Positions 52,329 to 60,729 of a DNA stretch of 64,000 bases are shown here, piece after piece; positions within the stretch are counted from its first letter, which is position 1, and each line of letters starts with the position of its first letter. Source of the stretch: CAZMYM01 sp964620325 (GTDB lineage: Bacteria; Bipolaricaulota; Bipolaricaulia; UBA7950; UBA9294); NCBI GenBank assembly GCA_964620325.1, contig CAZUIM010000003.1:1-64000 (forward strand). The letters run 5' to 3'. The notes under the pieces are model-generated. The model saw nothing but the letters and a program-made list of their open reading frames with translations. It had not been told where the DNA came from and did not search any database. The position numbers were made by a program, and so were the translations under genes.

Positions 52329-52842
52329 GCTCCTCCGGCCGCTCGGTGAGATACCCGGCGATGAGCTCGGCGGTCCACTGTGCGACCTGTCCGACAACAC
52401 GCTCGGCGCACTTGACGTGGCCGTCGTATTCGTGGGCGAAGCGCTCGGCCTGCTCGGGATCCCAGAAGTCGATTCCGGTACCGACGATTCGTTCCTGAAC
52501 CTCCCGGCACTCCAGGCTGCCGAACGTTCGCTCGTACCGCTCGATCAGTTCCTTCACGAGCGCGAAGTTCTGCCAACGCAGTCGCTGTGGATCCCTCATG
52601 TTGTCTCGATCTCGTCCGACGAAGAGCCCGACCGAAAGGATGCCGCCGGTCAATGCACCGCACGTTCGGCCGGTGCACCCCATCCCTCCGGAGAAGCCGG
52701 TCGAAACCCTGAACGCGATCGGCGCATCCACCTCGAACGCATCTATAATGCCGCCGACCACGCATTGCGCGCATCCGTGGAAGGTCTTCTCGTACTCGAC
52801 GGCTCGTTCGGTCGCTCTGCAAATCGTCTGTTCGTAGTTCAA
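52321..52842 (-). CDS. C_GCAxxG_C_C family protein
   Basis: A 173-residue cysteine-rich protein named for its motif: FHGCAQCVVGGI, then GFSGGMGCTGRTCGALTGGI and a later cysteine. The cysteines may bind a metal or act in redox chemistry, and no family function is established. The TTG start at 52842 follows GGGAGG by 7 bases; the frame is open to 52893. It is coupled to the HAD gene downstream and starts 25 bases after the second GntR gene. Confidence 0.85.
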   Translation of the reverse strand: MNYEQTICRATERAVEYEKTFHGCAQCVVGGIIDAFEVDAPIAFRVSTGFSGGMGCTGRTCGALTGGILSVGLFVGRDRDNMRDPQRLRWQNFALVKELIERYERTFGSLECREVQERIVGTGIDFWDPEQAERFAHEYDGHVKCAERVVGQVAQWTAELIAGYLTERPEEHA

Positions 52843-52867
52843 GCTTCTTCCTCCCTCGGAACGAGCG

Positions 52868-53662
52868 CTACCGCGGTAGATAGCGCATGACATTGGAGCG
52901 AAGGACCCCCAACGAGCCCTTCAGGTACGAAACGAACGCTTCTACGGCGGCATCGGCCTCGTCGAACGATGTCCCGGACAGGCGCAGGCACGGATCCCAC
53001 AGAGGGATACCGAGGAGCTTCGATTCGTCTATTCCGGATCGCACGGCCATCACTTCACGTTCTGCATGCCGGACCGTAACGTCGAATTCGTCCTGCAACA
53101 GGGAATACAGATCGATCCCAAAGGCGGAGCAATCGAGATCCATGAGGGCACCGAAACGCGACCGAGGAAGGTACGAGTTGACGAAGAGGATCGGCTCACC
53201 GTCGACGAATCGGAGTCGTCGCAGGTAGACGACTTCCTCCTCGCCGGTCCGCAGAGCTTTGCGAAGCTCGGCGGTTGCTGGAAGGACCTGCCGGGAGATG
53301 AGAGCCGTCCGGTAAGGCTTCTCGAGCCGGCGGAGCATTTCTCCGAAACTGATGAGTTCCCCCATGAACACGAGAGGAAGAGGTTGCGCATTGGGAACGG
53401 AGGCTCGCTTTCCTCGATCGCGGTGAATGGCGCCGTCGGAAATGAGTTCGCGCATGGCGCGTCCTACAGTCGGGCGGCTGACGTTCAACGCCTTGGCGAT
53501 CTCCTCCTCACTGAAAAAGCCGACCCGCTCGGTGAGTTCACCGCTGTCGATGATCGCAAGCAGGACCTGCTTCACTTGATAGTAGAGGGGCAAGGCCCCG
53601 TGTTCGTCCAGCGTGTCTCGAAAGCGGAGGAGAAGCTCCATCCGGTCGGATCTGGGAGTCAT
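52868..53662 (-). CDS. GntR-family regulator with UTRA domain (copy 2)
   Basis: A 264-residue paralogue of the regulator at 50662. The winged helix contains LPLYYQVKQVLLAIIDSGEL and FSEEEIAKALNVSRPTVGRA; the UTRA part contains GELISFGEMLRRLEK and VVYLRRLRFVDGEPILFVN. Shared spacing and phrases (SFGEML, RRLRFVD-type) show recent common origin with copy 1. It heads the minus-strand run GntR-C_GCAxxG_C_C-HAD. A strong stem-loop separates it from larA-like upstream. Confidence 0.9.
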   Translation of the reverse strand: MTPRSDRMELLLRFRDTLDEHGALPLYYQVKQVLLAIIDSGELTERVGFFSEEEIAKALNVSRPTVGRAMRELISDGAIHRDRGKRASVPNAQPLPLVFMGELISFGEMLRRLEKPYRTALISRQVLPATAELRKALRTGEEEVVYLRRLRFVDGEPILFVNSYLPRSRFGALMDLDCSAFGIDLYSLLQDEFDVTVRHAEREVMAVRSGIDESKLLGIPLWDPCLRLSGTSFDEADAAVEAFVSYLKGSLGVLRSNVMRYLPR

Positions 53663-53688
53663 CGTGGGCGGTCTCCGGCCGGTTCTGG

Positions 53689-53719
53689 CTGTCTCGGAAG
53701 CGGAGGGCTTCCGAGACAG
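53689..53719 (-). terminator. Stem-loop between the LarA-like and GntR genes
   Basis: CTGTCTCGGAAGC (53689-53701) pairs perfectly over 13 bp with GCTTCCGAGACAG (53707-53719) around a 5-base loop. It lies 61 bases after the LarA-like stop. The minus-strand tail is not T-rich, so it may be a partial terminator or a 3' stabiliser. Confidence 0.55.
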
Positions 53720-53780
53720 AACCCGAGAGCAGGTCTGTAGTCCCTTCGCGGCCGCGGCCGGATCTGACGACGCTTCATCG

Positions 53781-55196
53781 TCAAGACTGGACGGAGAAGA
53801 CTGGTCGTGGGTCTGCGAAGAACCGTGGAAGAACGAGGATGTCCGGATTCTTCTTTCCCACGACGTCCATGGCGATGCCCAATGCCTGATCGAAGTTTCG
53901 CGTGGGGATCAGGCCGTGCTCGCGGATCAATCCCGGGACGACGTCACCGGCGACGATCGATGCTGCCGTGAGCTTCCAGTGATGAGCCGCATCCCCGCAC
54001 ATCATGATGCTGTGCTTCGGACTGAATGCATGGTGATGCTTGTAGGCTCGGAGATACTCAGGATGGTTGGCGAAGTGCTCGCGATGCAGGAAGAGCTCCT
54101 CGACATCGAAGCAATCGCGGAACAATCGGAGTGCCTCATGGTCGGCCGGACGGTGCTTGGAGATGATGCCTCGACACTGGGCAAGAGAGATCAAGGCCCC
54201 GCCTTCCCGAAGAAGGGGACGATTTCGCGCCATCCGGAGCACCTGGGAGAGGGTTCCAAGACATGCGGGGTTGTCCGTCGTGTCATAGCCGGTATCGTGC
54301 GCAACGCCGTTGATGACGATGTCGAATTGCGGCACGTCGACGATGTAGTTCTCATCAGCCCGTCTGTATTCTACGTCCTCGAGCTCGGGTACGTGTCCGG
54401 CGAACACGTCGAGGATCTGGTTTCCTGGTCCCACGAGCGCATCGACGTAGAAGATCCGCTTTCCGATGGCCTCCTCAACCTTGGCATGCGCTGCAAGTTT
54501 GTGTCGACGGTACACGTTCTTCTCGGGCAGGTGCTCCGCGTTCAGGACCTCGCGCGTCTTGTAGATGGAGTACGCATGGAGTGAGTCGAGGGTTCGATGG
54601 GAGGCGAGCCCGATCGCAACGCCCTGGCCCGCGTACCCGCCGAAGCCGAGGGGTTTGATGGTGCCGACGTAGATGAGCTGGTCGGAGTCGACGAGGGCAC
54701 GATCGTATTCCACGTGATCGCCGAGCTCCGTGACTCCGAGGAAGACATTCCCGTCCACGCAGTCGTGATTCCGAATCCGGCTCGCGGCGCCGTCGAATGG
54801 ACAGAATCGAGCGAAGACCTCGGGGCCAAGAAGGTCGCGAAGCTCGAAGGCCGTGCACTTACGATGGCCGCCGACAGCGCACACAAGTTCGATGTTCTCG
54901 TCGGGGACACCGAGTCGATTCAGCTCATCCAGAAGGATCGGCATGATCGTCTTCAGCGGCAGCGGATGTTTGAATCCGTCATCGAACGCGATCGTGACGG
55001 TGCTTCCGGGCCGGACAAGATCGGCGAGTGGTTCGATCCCGATCGGACTGGCGAGCGCTCTCTTCGTCGCTTCCTCCGGATGTGGATGGAGTGACATCTC
55101 GGGATACTCGGGCGTGCCGTAGCGCAGCACGGTTGCATTGTCCGGCACGGAGATCTCTCGCCACGTGGTCGCGTACTGAACCGTGACCTGTTTCAT
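53781..55196 (-). CDS. LarA (lactate racemase) family protein, cofactor residues altered
   Basis: A 471-residue LarA/DUF2088-family protein. LarA enzymes racemise or epimerise 2-hydroxyacids using a nickel-pincer nucleotide bound to a lysine. The N-terminal domain with FDDGFKHPLP and the active-site-type VCAVGGHRKCT (His111) are clear. The region that normally reads HxxAGFSGGxK is instead IKPLGFGGYAGQG (180-192), so the second catalytic histidine and the cofactor lysine seem absent. It may bind the cofactor non-covalently or act on another substrate. ATG at 55196 has GGGAGG upstream and overlaps the VOC gene stop by 4 bases. Confidence 0.82.
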   Translation of the reverse strand: MKQVTVQYATTWREISVPDNATVLRYGTPEYPEMSLHPHPEEATKRALASPIGIEPLADLVRPGSTVTIAFDDGFKHPLPLKTIMPILLDELNRLGVPDENIELVCAVGGHRKCTAFELRDLLGPEVFARFCPFDGAASRIRNHDCVDGNVFLGVTELGDHVEYDRALVDSDQLIYVGTIKPLGFGGYAGQGVAIGLASHRTLDSLHAYSIYKTREVLNAEHLPEKNVYRRHKLAAHAKVEEAIGKRIFYVDALVGPGNQILDVFAGHVPELEDVEYRRADENYIVDVPQFDIVINGVAHDTGYDTTDNPACLGTLSQVLRMARNRPLLREGGALISLAQCRGIISKHRPADHEALRLFRDCFDVEELFLHREHFANHPEYLRAYKHHHAFSPKHSIMMCGDAAHHWKLTAASIVAGDVVPGLIREHGLIPTRNFDQALGIAMDVVGKKNPDILVLPRFFADPRPVFSVQS

Positions 55197-55591
55197 GTAA
55201 CGTCCTCCCCAGTGTTCTGAGAATCGGAAGATCGCTCGACGAGTTCCAGGAGATTCCCCTCCGGATCCGTCAAGTACGCGATCCTCCACCCGATGCTGGT
55301 CCTGCGATCCTCGACGACGGTGATGTCTGCGTTTTCTAACCGCACGAGCTCTCGTTCGACATCCGTCGTCGAAAACGCGACATGCGGCGAGCGAGAAGTC
55401 GTGGTTAGCGGTCGGCGTGGTCCCGCCGGGACGATCTCGAGGCGACGTCCGCACCGGTCGATCAAGAAGACGATCGGCAACCGCGGGGCGCTGCGCAGTA
55501 CACGCTCCTTCTGCAGACCGAACCACTGTTCATACCACGACGCCAGTTCCTCAGGATCGCGGGCTCCCAACGCTGTGTGATCGATACGCAC
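55193..55591 (-). CDS. VOC-superfamily (glyoxalase-fold) protein
   Basis: A 132-residue vicinal-oxygen-chelate protein: RIDHTALGARDPEELASWYE with an N-terminal metal His, GRRLEIVPAG with a Glu, SPHVAFSTTDVERELVRLE, and AYLTDPEGNLLELVE with a final Glu. These are the usual metal ligands. The family covers lyases, epimerases and dioxygenases. GTG at 55591 is chosen because the conserved start begins there; the frame is open to 55729. It is translationally coupled to the LarA-like gene, so the two may act on the same 2-hydroxyacid or its epimer. Confidence 0.8.
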   Translation of the reverse strand: MRIDHTALGARDPEELASWYEQWFGLQKERVLRSAPRLPIVFLIDRCGRRLEIVPAGPRRPLTTTSRSPHVAFSTTDVERELVRLENADITVVEDRRTSIGWRIAYLTDPEGNLLELVERSSDSQNTGEDVT

Positions 55592-55722
55592 GGCACACCC
55601 ATCTCCCAAACAGGTTGTAATGATATCCTGACATCCTGCTGAAGTAGTGTATACGCCGAGTCGTTCTCCGTCAACCGCTGAATGGGCCGGCGAAGAGCGC
55701 ATTCGTGTCCCGGCGGATCCCG

Positions 55723-55751
55723 TTGACACGCGGGCACCGTCAGCGTAAAAT
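55723..55751 (+). promoter_or_regulatory. Sigma-70-type promoter for the DeoC-like gene pair
   Basis: TTGACA (55723-55728) and TAAAAT (55746-55751) are separated by exactly 17 bases, the best match to consensus in this window. Transcription should begin near 55758, giving a leader of about 165 bases. The downstream TGATGATGTTATTGCAA is an AT-rich candidate operator. Confidence 0.65.
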
Positions 55752-55922
55752 TGTGATGATGTTATTGCAAGCTAGCAAGACGGGGACGGCGGGATCGGAT
55801 TGCCCGAAAGAACCTCGCAGATCGCGAGGATCGGAGGCCGTTTTCCGAGGAAGAGGCCGGGAGGCAACGGCAGGACCGACCGCGCTGGTTGGGAATTTCG
55901 AGAATACAGCAAGGAGGTAGCA

Positions 55923-56618
55923 ATGGGACAGGAGATGCGGATCGCACGACAAGACATGCCCCGGTACATCATCACCTCGTTGATCGAGGCGGATGTCACC
56001 GAAGCGCACATCCTCGATTTTCTGGAACACGTCAAACCTCACGGGTTCCTCTCTGTCGCCGTCGACCTTCCGTTTGTGGATCGTGCAGTCGAGTACCTTG
56101 GAGACGTGGACACCCACGTGACGACCGTCTCTTCGTATCCGCTGGGCGGGATGACGACGGAGACGAAGCTCCACCAGGTCGAGTTTGCCCGTGAGCATGG
56201 TGCGTTCGACATCGACGTTTCCATGAACTACCTGGCGATCAGGAGCGGCCGCTACGGGGATGTCGAGGACGAAGTCCGTCAGATCATGGATGCAGCGCAG
56301 TCCGTGAAGGTGGTGTTGATTCCGCAAGTGGGGATCCTGACCAACGATGAGAAGGCGAAAACGTGCGAAGCCTTGCTCAAGGGTGGATGCACGAACATCA
56401 AGACAGGGTCGGGCTTCGGGTGGATTACGGAAGTGGAGGACGTCCTGTTCATCAAGCGCACGTTCGGCGATGACCTGCACATTGAGGTTGCGGGCGGCGT
56501 TCGAACGTACGACGACGCTATGGCGATGATGAATGCAGGCGCCGAGATCATTCACTCGAGCACAGCGTTCGAGATCTGCGGTGTCGACGAGAAGCTCGCG
56601 TACGAAAAGCAGGGGTGA
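55923..56618 (+). CDS. DeoC/DERA-family aldolase, variant copy
   Basis: A 231-residue TIM-barrel aldolase of the deoxyribose-phosphate aldolase family. The Schiff-base lysine is Lys160 (CTNIKTGSGFGW), and Asp98 (FDIDVSMNY) matches the catalytic aspartate. The segment equal to KAAGGIR reads IEVAGGVRT, so the second active-site lysine of DERA is replaced by Glu188. This points to changed substrate or acid-base chemistry. AAGGAGG lies 6 bases before the ATG at 55923. The canonical paralogue follows after 5 bases, so the pair may form a mixed oligomer or act in sequence. Confidence 0.85.
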   Translation: MGQEMRIARQDMPRYIITSLIEADVTEAHILDFLEHVKPHGFLSVAVDLPFVDRAVEYLGDVDTHVTTVSSYPLGGMTTETKLHQVEFAREHGAFDIDVSMNYLAIRSGRYGDVEDEVRQIMDAAQSVKVVLIPQVGILTNDEKAKTCEALLKGGCTNIKTGSGFGWITEVEDVLFIKRTFGDDLHIEVAGGVRTYDDAMAMMNAGAEIIHSSTAFEICGVDEKLAYEKQG

Positions 56619-56623
56619 TAGCG

Positions 56624-57316
56624 ATGACGATCGATCGGAAGGCGTTTGCAGGGACGATAGACCACACATACCTCAAGATCGAAGGCGGGCCGGGCGAGAT
56701 CACGAGGGTCTGCTTGGAGGCAGAGAAGCACGGGTTCGCCTCGGTTGCCGTCTACCCGACTGCAGTCCCGTTGGCGGCGAAGCTCCTCCGGGGGACGCCG
56801 GTGCAAGTCTGCGCTGCGTTGGGCTTCCACTTGGGTACGTACACGCCAGATCAGAAGGCGTTCGAGACGCGGGACATCATCGAAAAGGGTGCGACAGAAG
56901 TCGATCTGGTCATGAACGTGGCGGCCGCGAAGTCGGGGGACTGGAGCCTGCTCGAGGAGGAGTTCGGGAAGTTCCGGGAGGCCGCAGGGACGACGACGGC
57001 CAAGATCATCCTCGAGACCTACCTCTTGACGAACGAGGAGAAGGTCAAGGCGTGCGAACTGGCGAAGGCGGCGAAACTCGATTTCGTCAAGACGTCGACG
57101 GGGTTCCGTAAGGGAACGGCCGAGAAGCCAGGCGGTGCGACAGTCCCCGATGTGAAGCTGATGGCCGACACCGTCCTGCCCGACGTTCGTGTCAAGGCCG
57201 CCGGCGGAATCCGAACCCTTGACGATGCGCTGGGGCTGATCGAGGCGGGAGCGACACGGTTGGGCTGCAGCGCCGGCGTTCAGTTGATGAGCGCATACGA
57301 CGAGAAGCACGGGTAG
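56624..57316 (+). CDS. deoC: Deoxyribose-phosphate aldolase (DeoC) family protein
   Basis: A 230-residue DERA with all expected active-site residues: Asp94 (TEVDLVMNV), Schiff-base Lys156 (FVKTSTGF) and proton-relay Lys191 (VKAAGGIRT). DERA splits 2-deoxyribose 5-phosphate into acetaldehyde and glyceraldehyde 3-phosphate; related enzymes use other aldols. ATG 56624 is preferred, with AGGGGTGAT upstream; GTG 56615 is possible. It forms a two-gene operon with the variant copy and is followed by a strong terminator. A neighbouring sugar importer and kinase suggest a non-nucleoside substrate. Confidence 0.9.
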   Translation: MTIDRKAFAGTIDHTYLKIEGGPGEITRVCLEAEKHGFASVAVYPTAVPLAAKLLRGTPVQVCAALGFHLGTYTPDQKAFETRDIIEKGATEVDLVMNVAAAKSGDWSLLEEEFGKFREAAGTTTAKIILETYLLTNEEKVKACELAKAAKLDFVKTSTGFRKGTAEKPGGATVPDVKLMADTVLPDVRVKAAGGIRTLDDALGLIEAGATRLGCSAGVQLMSAYDEKHG

Positions 57317-57362
57317 CTCCGGGAGGCAAGCCGCAGGCGTTGTTGCCGAAGAAGAAGGTCGG

Positions 57363-57407
57363 CGGCGCGAGGCGTTCCCGAGAGGAAGCCTCGCGCCGTC
57401 TCTTCTT
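57363..57407. terminator. Intrinsic terminator, probably bidirectional
   Basis: CGGCGCGAGGC (57363-57373) pairs perfectly with GCCTCGCGCCG (57388-57398). The plus strand continues TCTCTTCTT. The minus strand after the stem reads ACCTTCTTCTTCGG, also T-rich. It can end the deoC operon (plus) and the convergent ABC-transporter operon (minus). Confidence 0.75.
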
Positions 57408-57566
57408 GCGTTGTCCACGGAAGGAAAAGAGGAAACACGCCGCGCGGGACCGCGAGAATGTGTCGCGTCCCTCAGTATCTGCTTCCCTTCGCAAGAGGAA
57501 CCCGCGCGTGCGTGCTGTGTGTGCGATGAAGCTCACATCAACAGAGCGTTCGAGAAAGACGGCGCC

Positions 57567-58604
57567 TTAGCTGTCGGGGGGCGGATCACCACGGCCGGGC
57601 CTACAGTGGCGTAGGAAGATCGAGCGAACGTGCTCGACGATCCCGACCCCGCTGCGCGATGCACTGAGCTGAAGGTTGATCACCACGGCAACGAGAATCA
57701 CGCCTCCCAGGACTGCGTCCTGGATGTAGGCATTCGTGCCCATCAGGACAAGGCCGTTCTTGATGACGGCGAGAATGAACGAGCCGATGAATGCGCCACC
57801 GATGCTGCCGACGCCCCCCGCGAGGGCCGTTCCGCCGATCACTGTCGCGGCGATCGCATCCAGTTCGTAGCCGGCGCCTTGAGTCGGTGAGACCATCCGC
57901 AGGAAGCAGAGTGAGACGATTCCTGCGAGGCCGGCGGCGAACGATGTCAGTACGAAGTTCGTGATCTTGATGCGGTCGGTGTTGATCCCAGAAAGGCGCG
58001 CTGCACGGATGTTCCCACCGGTCGCATACACCTTGTACCCGAACGTTGTCTTGCTGAGGAGCACCCAACTGACGCCGACGACGACCAGAAGCCAAATGAT
58101 TGGTACGGGAACGACGTCGCCGAGAACCGCTCCACCGAGGATCTTCCCGATCAGCCCTCTGTTCCCCAGAATGCGAGGGCGACTTCCAGAGATCACGAGA
58201 TCGAAACTCCGGACGATCATCATGGTGGCCATGGTTGCGATGAACGATGGGATCTTCGCTTTGGTCACAACCAGCCCGTTGAAGAGGCCGATGCAGCACG
58301 AAAGGGCGAGCGCGATTAGGATGGCGAGGGTCGGAGGGATGCCCGACTCCATCATCACGATGGCGGAGATCCCACTGAATGCGAACGTCGAGCCGATCGA
58401 GAGATCGAATTCCCCCGAGATAATGAGGAAGGTGACCGCCATGGTCATGATCCCGAGGATCGAGCTCTGCCTGAGGACGTTCATCAGGTTGTTTGGGGTG
58501 AAGAACGTGGAGGTGGAGAAGGTGAAGAAGAGCATGATGAGGATCAGGGCGGCGAGTACCCCGGCTTCCCGCATCTTGAGGATTCGCATCAGCGTTCGTT
58601 TCAT
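57567..58604 (-). CDS. Ribose-type sugar ABC transporter permease
   Basis: A 345-residue RbsC-like permease with about ten helices. It has the family start LKMREAGVLAALILIMLFF, GEFDLSIGSTFAFSG, and ATGGNIRAARLSGIN with the loop contacting the ATPase, then VIGGTALAGGVGSIGGAFIG. ATG at 58604 is chosen for AAGGA about 8 bases upstream. It is last of the operon binding protein - SnoaL-like - ATPase - permease. The sugar is not known. Confidence 0.92.
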   Translation of the reverse strand: MKRTLMRILKMREAGVLAALILIMLFFTFSTSTFFTPNNLMNVLRQSSILGIMTMAVTFLIISGEFDLSIGSTFAFSGISAIVMMESGIPPTLAILIALALSCCIGLFNGLVVTKAKIPSFIATMATMMIVRSFDLVISGSRPRILGNRGLIGKILGGAVLGDVVPVPIIWLLVVVGVSWVLLSKTTFGYKVYATGGNIRAARLSGINTDRIKITNFVLTSFAAGLAGIVSLCFLRMVSPTQGAGYELDAIAATVIGGTALAGGVGSIGGAFIGSFILAVIKNGLVLMGTNAYIQDAVLGGVILVAVVINLQLSASRSGVGIVEHVRSIFLRHCRPGRGDPPPDS

Positions 58605-58614
58605 GTATTCGTCC

Positions 58615-60219
58615 TTAGGTTCCGTCCTGAGTCGAAGAATGCGTCGCGCCCTGTCCTTCAGGGTCCTCGGCACAGCCGTCGCCTACGTGCTGGTGTATGT
58701 TGATCTCATGGATGACGTTGGCCACGCTCATTCGACTCCCACAGAGCTCGGCGACGATTCTCCCGTTGGCCATCACCAGGACTCGGGCTGCAACCTGGAC
58801 GAGCTCCTCGGAATCGAGAGAGACGTAGATCACCGAGACGTCTTGTGCGGCCAGCTCGAGGATCATTCGGCGGATCTCCATCTTGGCACCAACGTCGATA
58901 CCGCGGGTCGGTTCGTCCAACAGGAGGATGCGCGGGCCTGCGGCAAGCCAGCGACCGAGCAACACCTTCTGCTGGTTCCCGCCTGAGAGGCTGGCAACTC
59001 TGCTATGGATGGATGCGGTGCTCACACGCATTTCACGCACGGTGGTCTCGGCAACGGCTGATTCCTTGCGGCGATTGATGAACCCGGCGATCGCGAGATC
59101 GTTGAGAACGACGGCCGAGCAATTCGAGCGGACCGACTGCTCGTAGAACAGCTCCTCAGCACGGGATTCACTCAGGTAGGCCATGTTGTGCGCAATCCCT
59201 TGGCGAGGTGATCGAGTGTGGCAGGGCTCTCCGTCGAGGAGAACCTCACCGGTGGTCGGAGGGTGAACGCCGAAGATGCACTCGAGCAGCTCCGTTCGAC
59301 CTGCCCCACGCAGACCAGCAAGTCCGAGGACCTCCCCCGGAGCGAGATCGAAGGATATGTCCTTCAGGCCAAGTCGATCCTGGCAAAGGCCTCTCACGGA
59401 CAACCTCGGGCACGCTGCCACCGTCTCCTGCTCGATCGCCTCTCGAGCCACTTCGATGTCATCCATGGCAATCCCCGTTCCGACGATCAGCTCGGTGAGG
59501 CGAGAGACGGAGATGTCATGCGAGGCGTTCTGTTCGGTCGATACGAATCTGCCATTACGCAGAACGGTGACACGGTCACAGATCGCAATCACTTCGTTCA
59601 GCCTGTGGCTGACGAAGACGAAGGTCGTCCCTTCGGCCTTGATCTTGCGCAGGACGCCGAAGAGCGTCGCCACTTCGTCTTCGGAGAGAGAGGACGTTGC
59701 TTCGTCCAAGATCACGAGTTTGGCATCTTCGGCGAGGGCTTTGGCGATGACCACCAGCTGTCGTTCTGCAGCTGAGCATGTCGACACCAGCCGTCTGGGA
59801 TCCAATTCGATTCCGAGTCGACGCAGGATCTCTCGGGAACGACGGACCATCTGCGGGCGGTCGAGGAAGGGGCCTCGATGTGGTGGAACGGGGTCGAGGA
59901 AGATGTTCTCGGCGATTGTCAGGTTCGCGCAGATCGGTACCTCTTGGTGAACGATGCGGATGCCGAGCTGCTCGGCGTCGCGTGGTTTGTGACAGACTGC
60001 ACGCTGTCCATCGAAGATGATCTGTCCGGCATCGGGGCCATAAACGCCGCCTGTGATCTTGATCAGCGTGCTCTTCCCGGCTCCGTTCTCGCCGATCAGG
60101 CCGTGAATCTCATGTGTATCGATGGAGAAGGACACGTCTCGAAGGGCGTGAACGCCGCCGAACGACTTCGTCATTCCGCGATACTCGACGAGTCGCTTGC
60201 TGGCTGAGGGATCCGTCAT
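58615..60219 (-). CDS. Ribose-type sugar ABC transporter ATP-binding protein (two ATPase domains)
   Basis: A 534-residue RbsA-like protein with duplicated ATPase domains. The first has GENGAGKST (Walker A) and LVILDEATSSL (Walker B), with a degenerate signature (TCSAAERQLVV). The second has GLRGAGRTE as a modified Walker A and the intact signature LSGGNQQK with LLLDEPTRGID. This asymmetry is normal for the family. ATG 60219 follows AAAGGAT by 8 bases; the frame is open to 60360. It powers the permease encoded 10 bases downstream. Confidence 0.93.
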   Translation of the reverse strand: MTDPSASKRLVEYRGMTKSFGGVHALRDVSFSIDTHEIHGLIGENGAGKSTLIKITGGVYGPDAGQIIFDGQRAVCHKPRDAEQLGIRIVHQEVPICANLTIAENIFLDPVPPHRGPFLDRPQMVRRSREILRRLGIELDPRRLVSTCSAAERQLVVIAKALAEDAKLVILDEATSSLSEDEVATLFGVLRKIKAEGTTFVFVSHRLNEVIAICDRVTVLRNGRFVSTEQNASHDISVSRLTELIVGTGIAMDDIEVAREAIEQETVAACPRLSVRGLCQDRLGLKDISFDLAPGEVLGLAGLRGAGRTELLECIFGVHPPTTGEVLLDGEPCHTRSPRQGIAHNMAYLSESRAEELFYEQSVRSNCSAVVLNDLAIAGFINRRKESAVAETTVREMRVSTASIHSRVASLSGGNQQKVLLGRWLAAGPRILLLDEPTRGIDVGAKMEIRRMILELAAQDVSVIYVSLDSEELVQVAARVLVMANGRIVAELCGSRMSVANVIHEINIHQHVGDGCAEDPEGQGATHSSTQDGT

Positions 60220-60283
60220 GTTCTGGATCCTTTGTCTCGAAATGCGTTCACGGGCGCTCTCTTCCTCCATCCCGTTGGTCCAG

Positions 60284-60637
60284 CTACTTGGGAACGATCT
60301 CGTAGTTGGTTGTCTGTCGCCAGATCTTGCCGTTCTTGCAGACGATCGTGTCGAATGCATCCTTGATCGTGCCGGCGTCCGAATCCAGGGCCCAACGAAG
60401 CAGCATCGTGTCGCCTTCGATCGTCATCCCAGACTTGGGATTGTCGTAGGGACGCAAGTTCGGCATGTCGGCAACCAGTTTCTGCAACGCCTTGGCGATT
60501 TCGTCGGGACCTTTGAAGACACCCTCCAGACTGATCAGGATGGCATCCTCGGTATAGTCTTGTTTCATCGTTTCGGGGTCGTTGGCGAAAACGGCGTTGT
60601 TGTGATGGTCGAGGATCTCTTGCAGTGTCCGCGCCAT
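60284..60637 (-). CDS. SnoaL-like (NTF2-fold) protein
   Basis: A 117-residue protein with the NTF2/SnoaL fold pattern: LQEILDHHNNAVFANDPETM, YTEDAILISLEGVFKG and DAFDTIVCKNGKIWRQTTNYE. Members are small-molecule isomerases, hydrolases or ligand-binding proteins. It lies between the sugar-binding protein and the ATPase of the importer, which is not standard. AAGGAGG lies 5 bases before the ATG. It may convert or bind the imported compound. Confidence 0.8.
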   Translation of the reverse strand: MARTLQEILDHHNNAVFANDPETMKQDYTEDAILISLEGVFKGPDEIAKALQKLVADMPNLRPYDNPKSGMTIEGDTMLLRWALDSDAGTIKDAFDTIVCKNGKIWRQTTNYEIVPK

Positions 60638-60686
60638 GGGAACCTCCTTGGCTATTCGAATACTCGGTGTGACGGGATCATCGAAG

Positions 60687-60721
60687 AAGAGGCGGATCGA
60701 GTCCAGCTCAATCCGCCTCTT
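60687..60721 (-). promoter_or_regulatory. Intercistronic stem-loop after the sugar-binding protein gene
   Basis: AAGAGGCGGAT (60687-60697) pairs perfectly with ATCCGCCTCTT (60711-60721). It starts 8 bases after the binding-protein stop on the minus strand. As in the Dpp operon, it probably protects or attenuates the transcript so that binding protein exceeds the membrane parts. Confidence 0.65.
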
Positions 60722-60729
60722 ACGATGCT

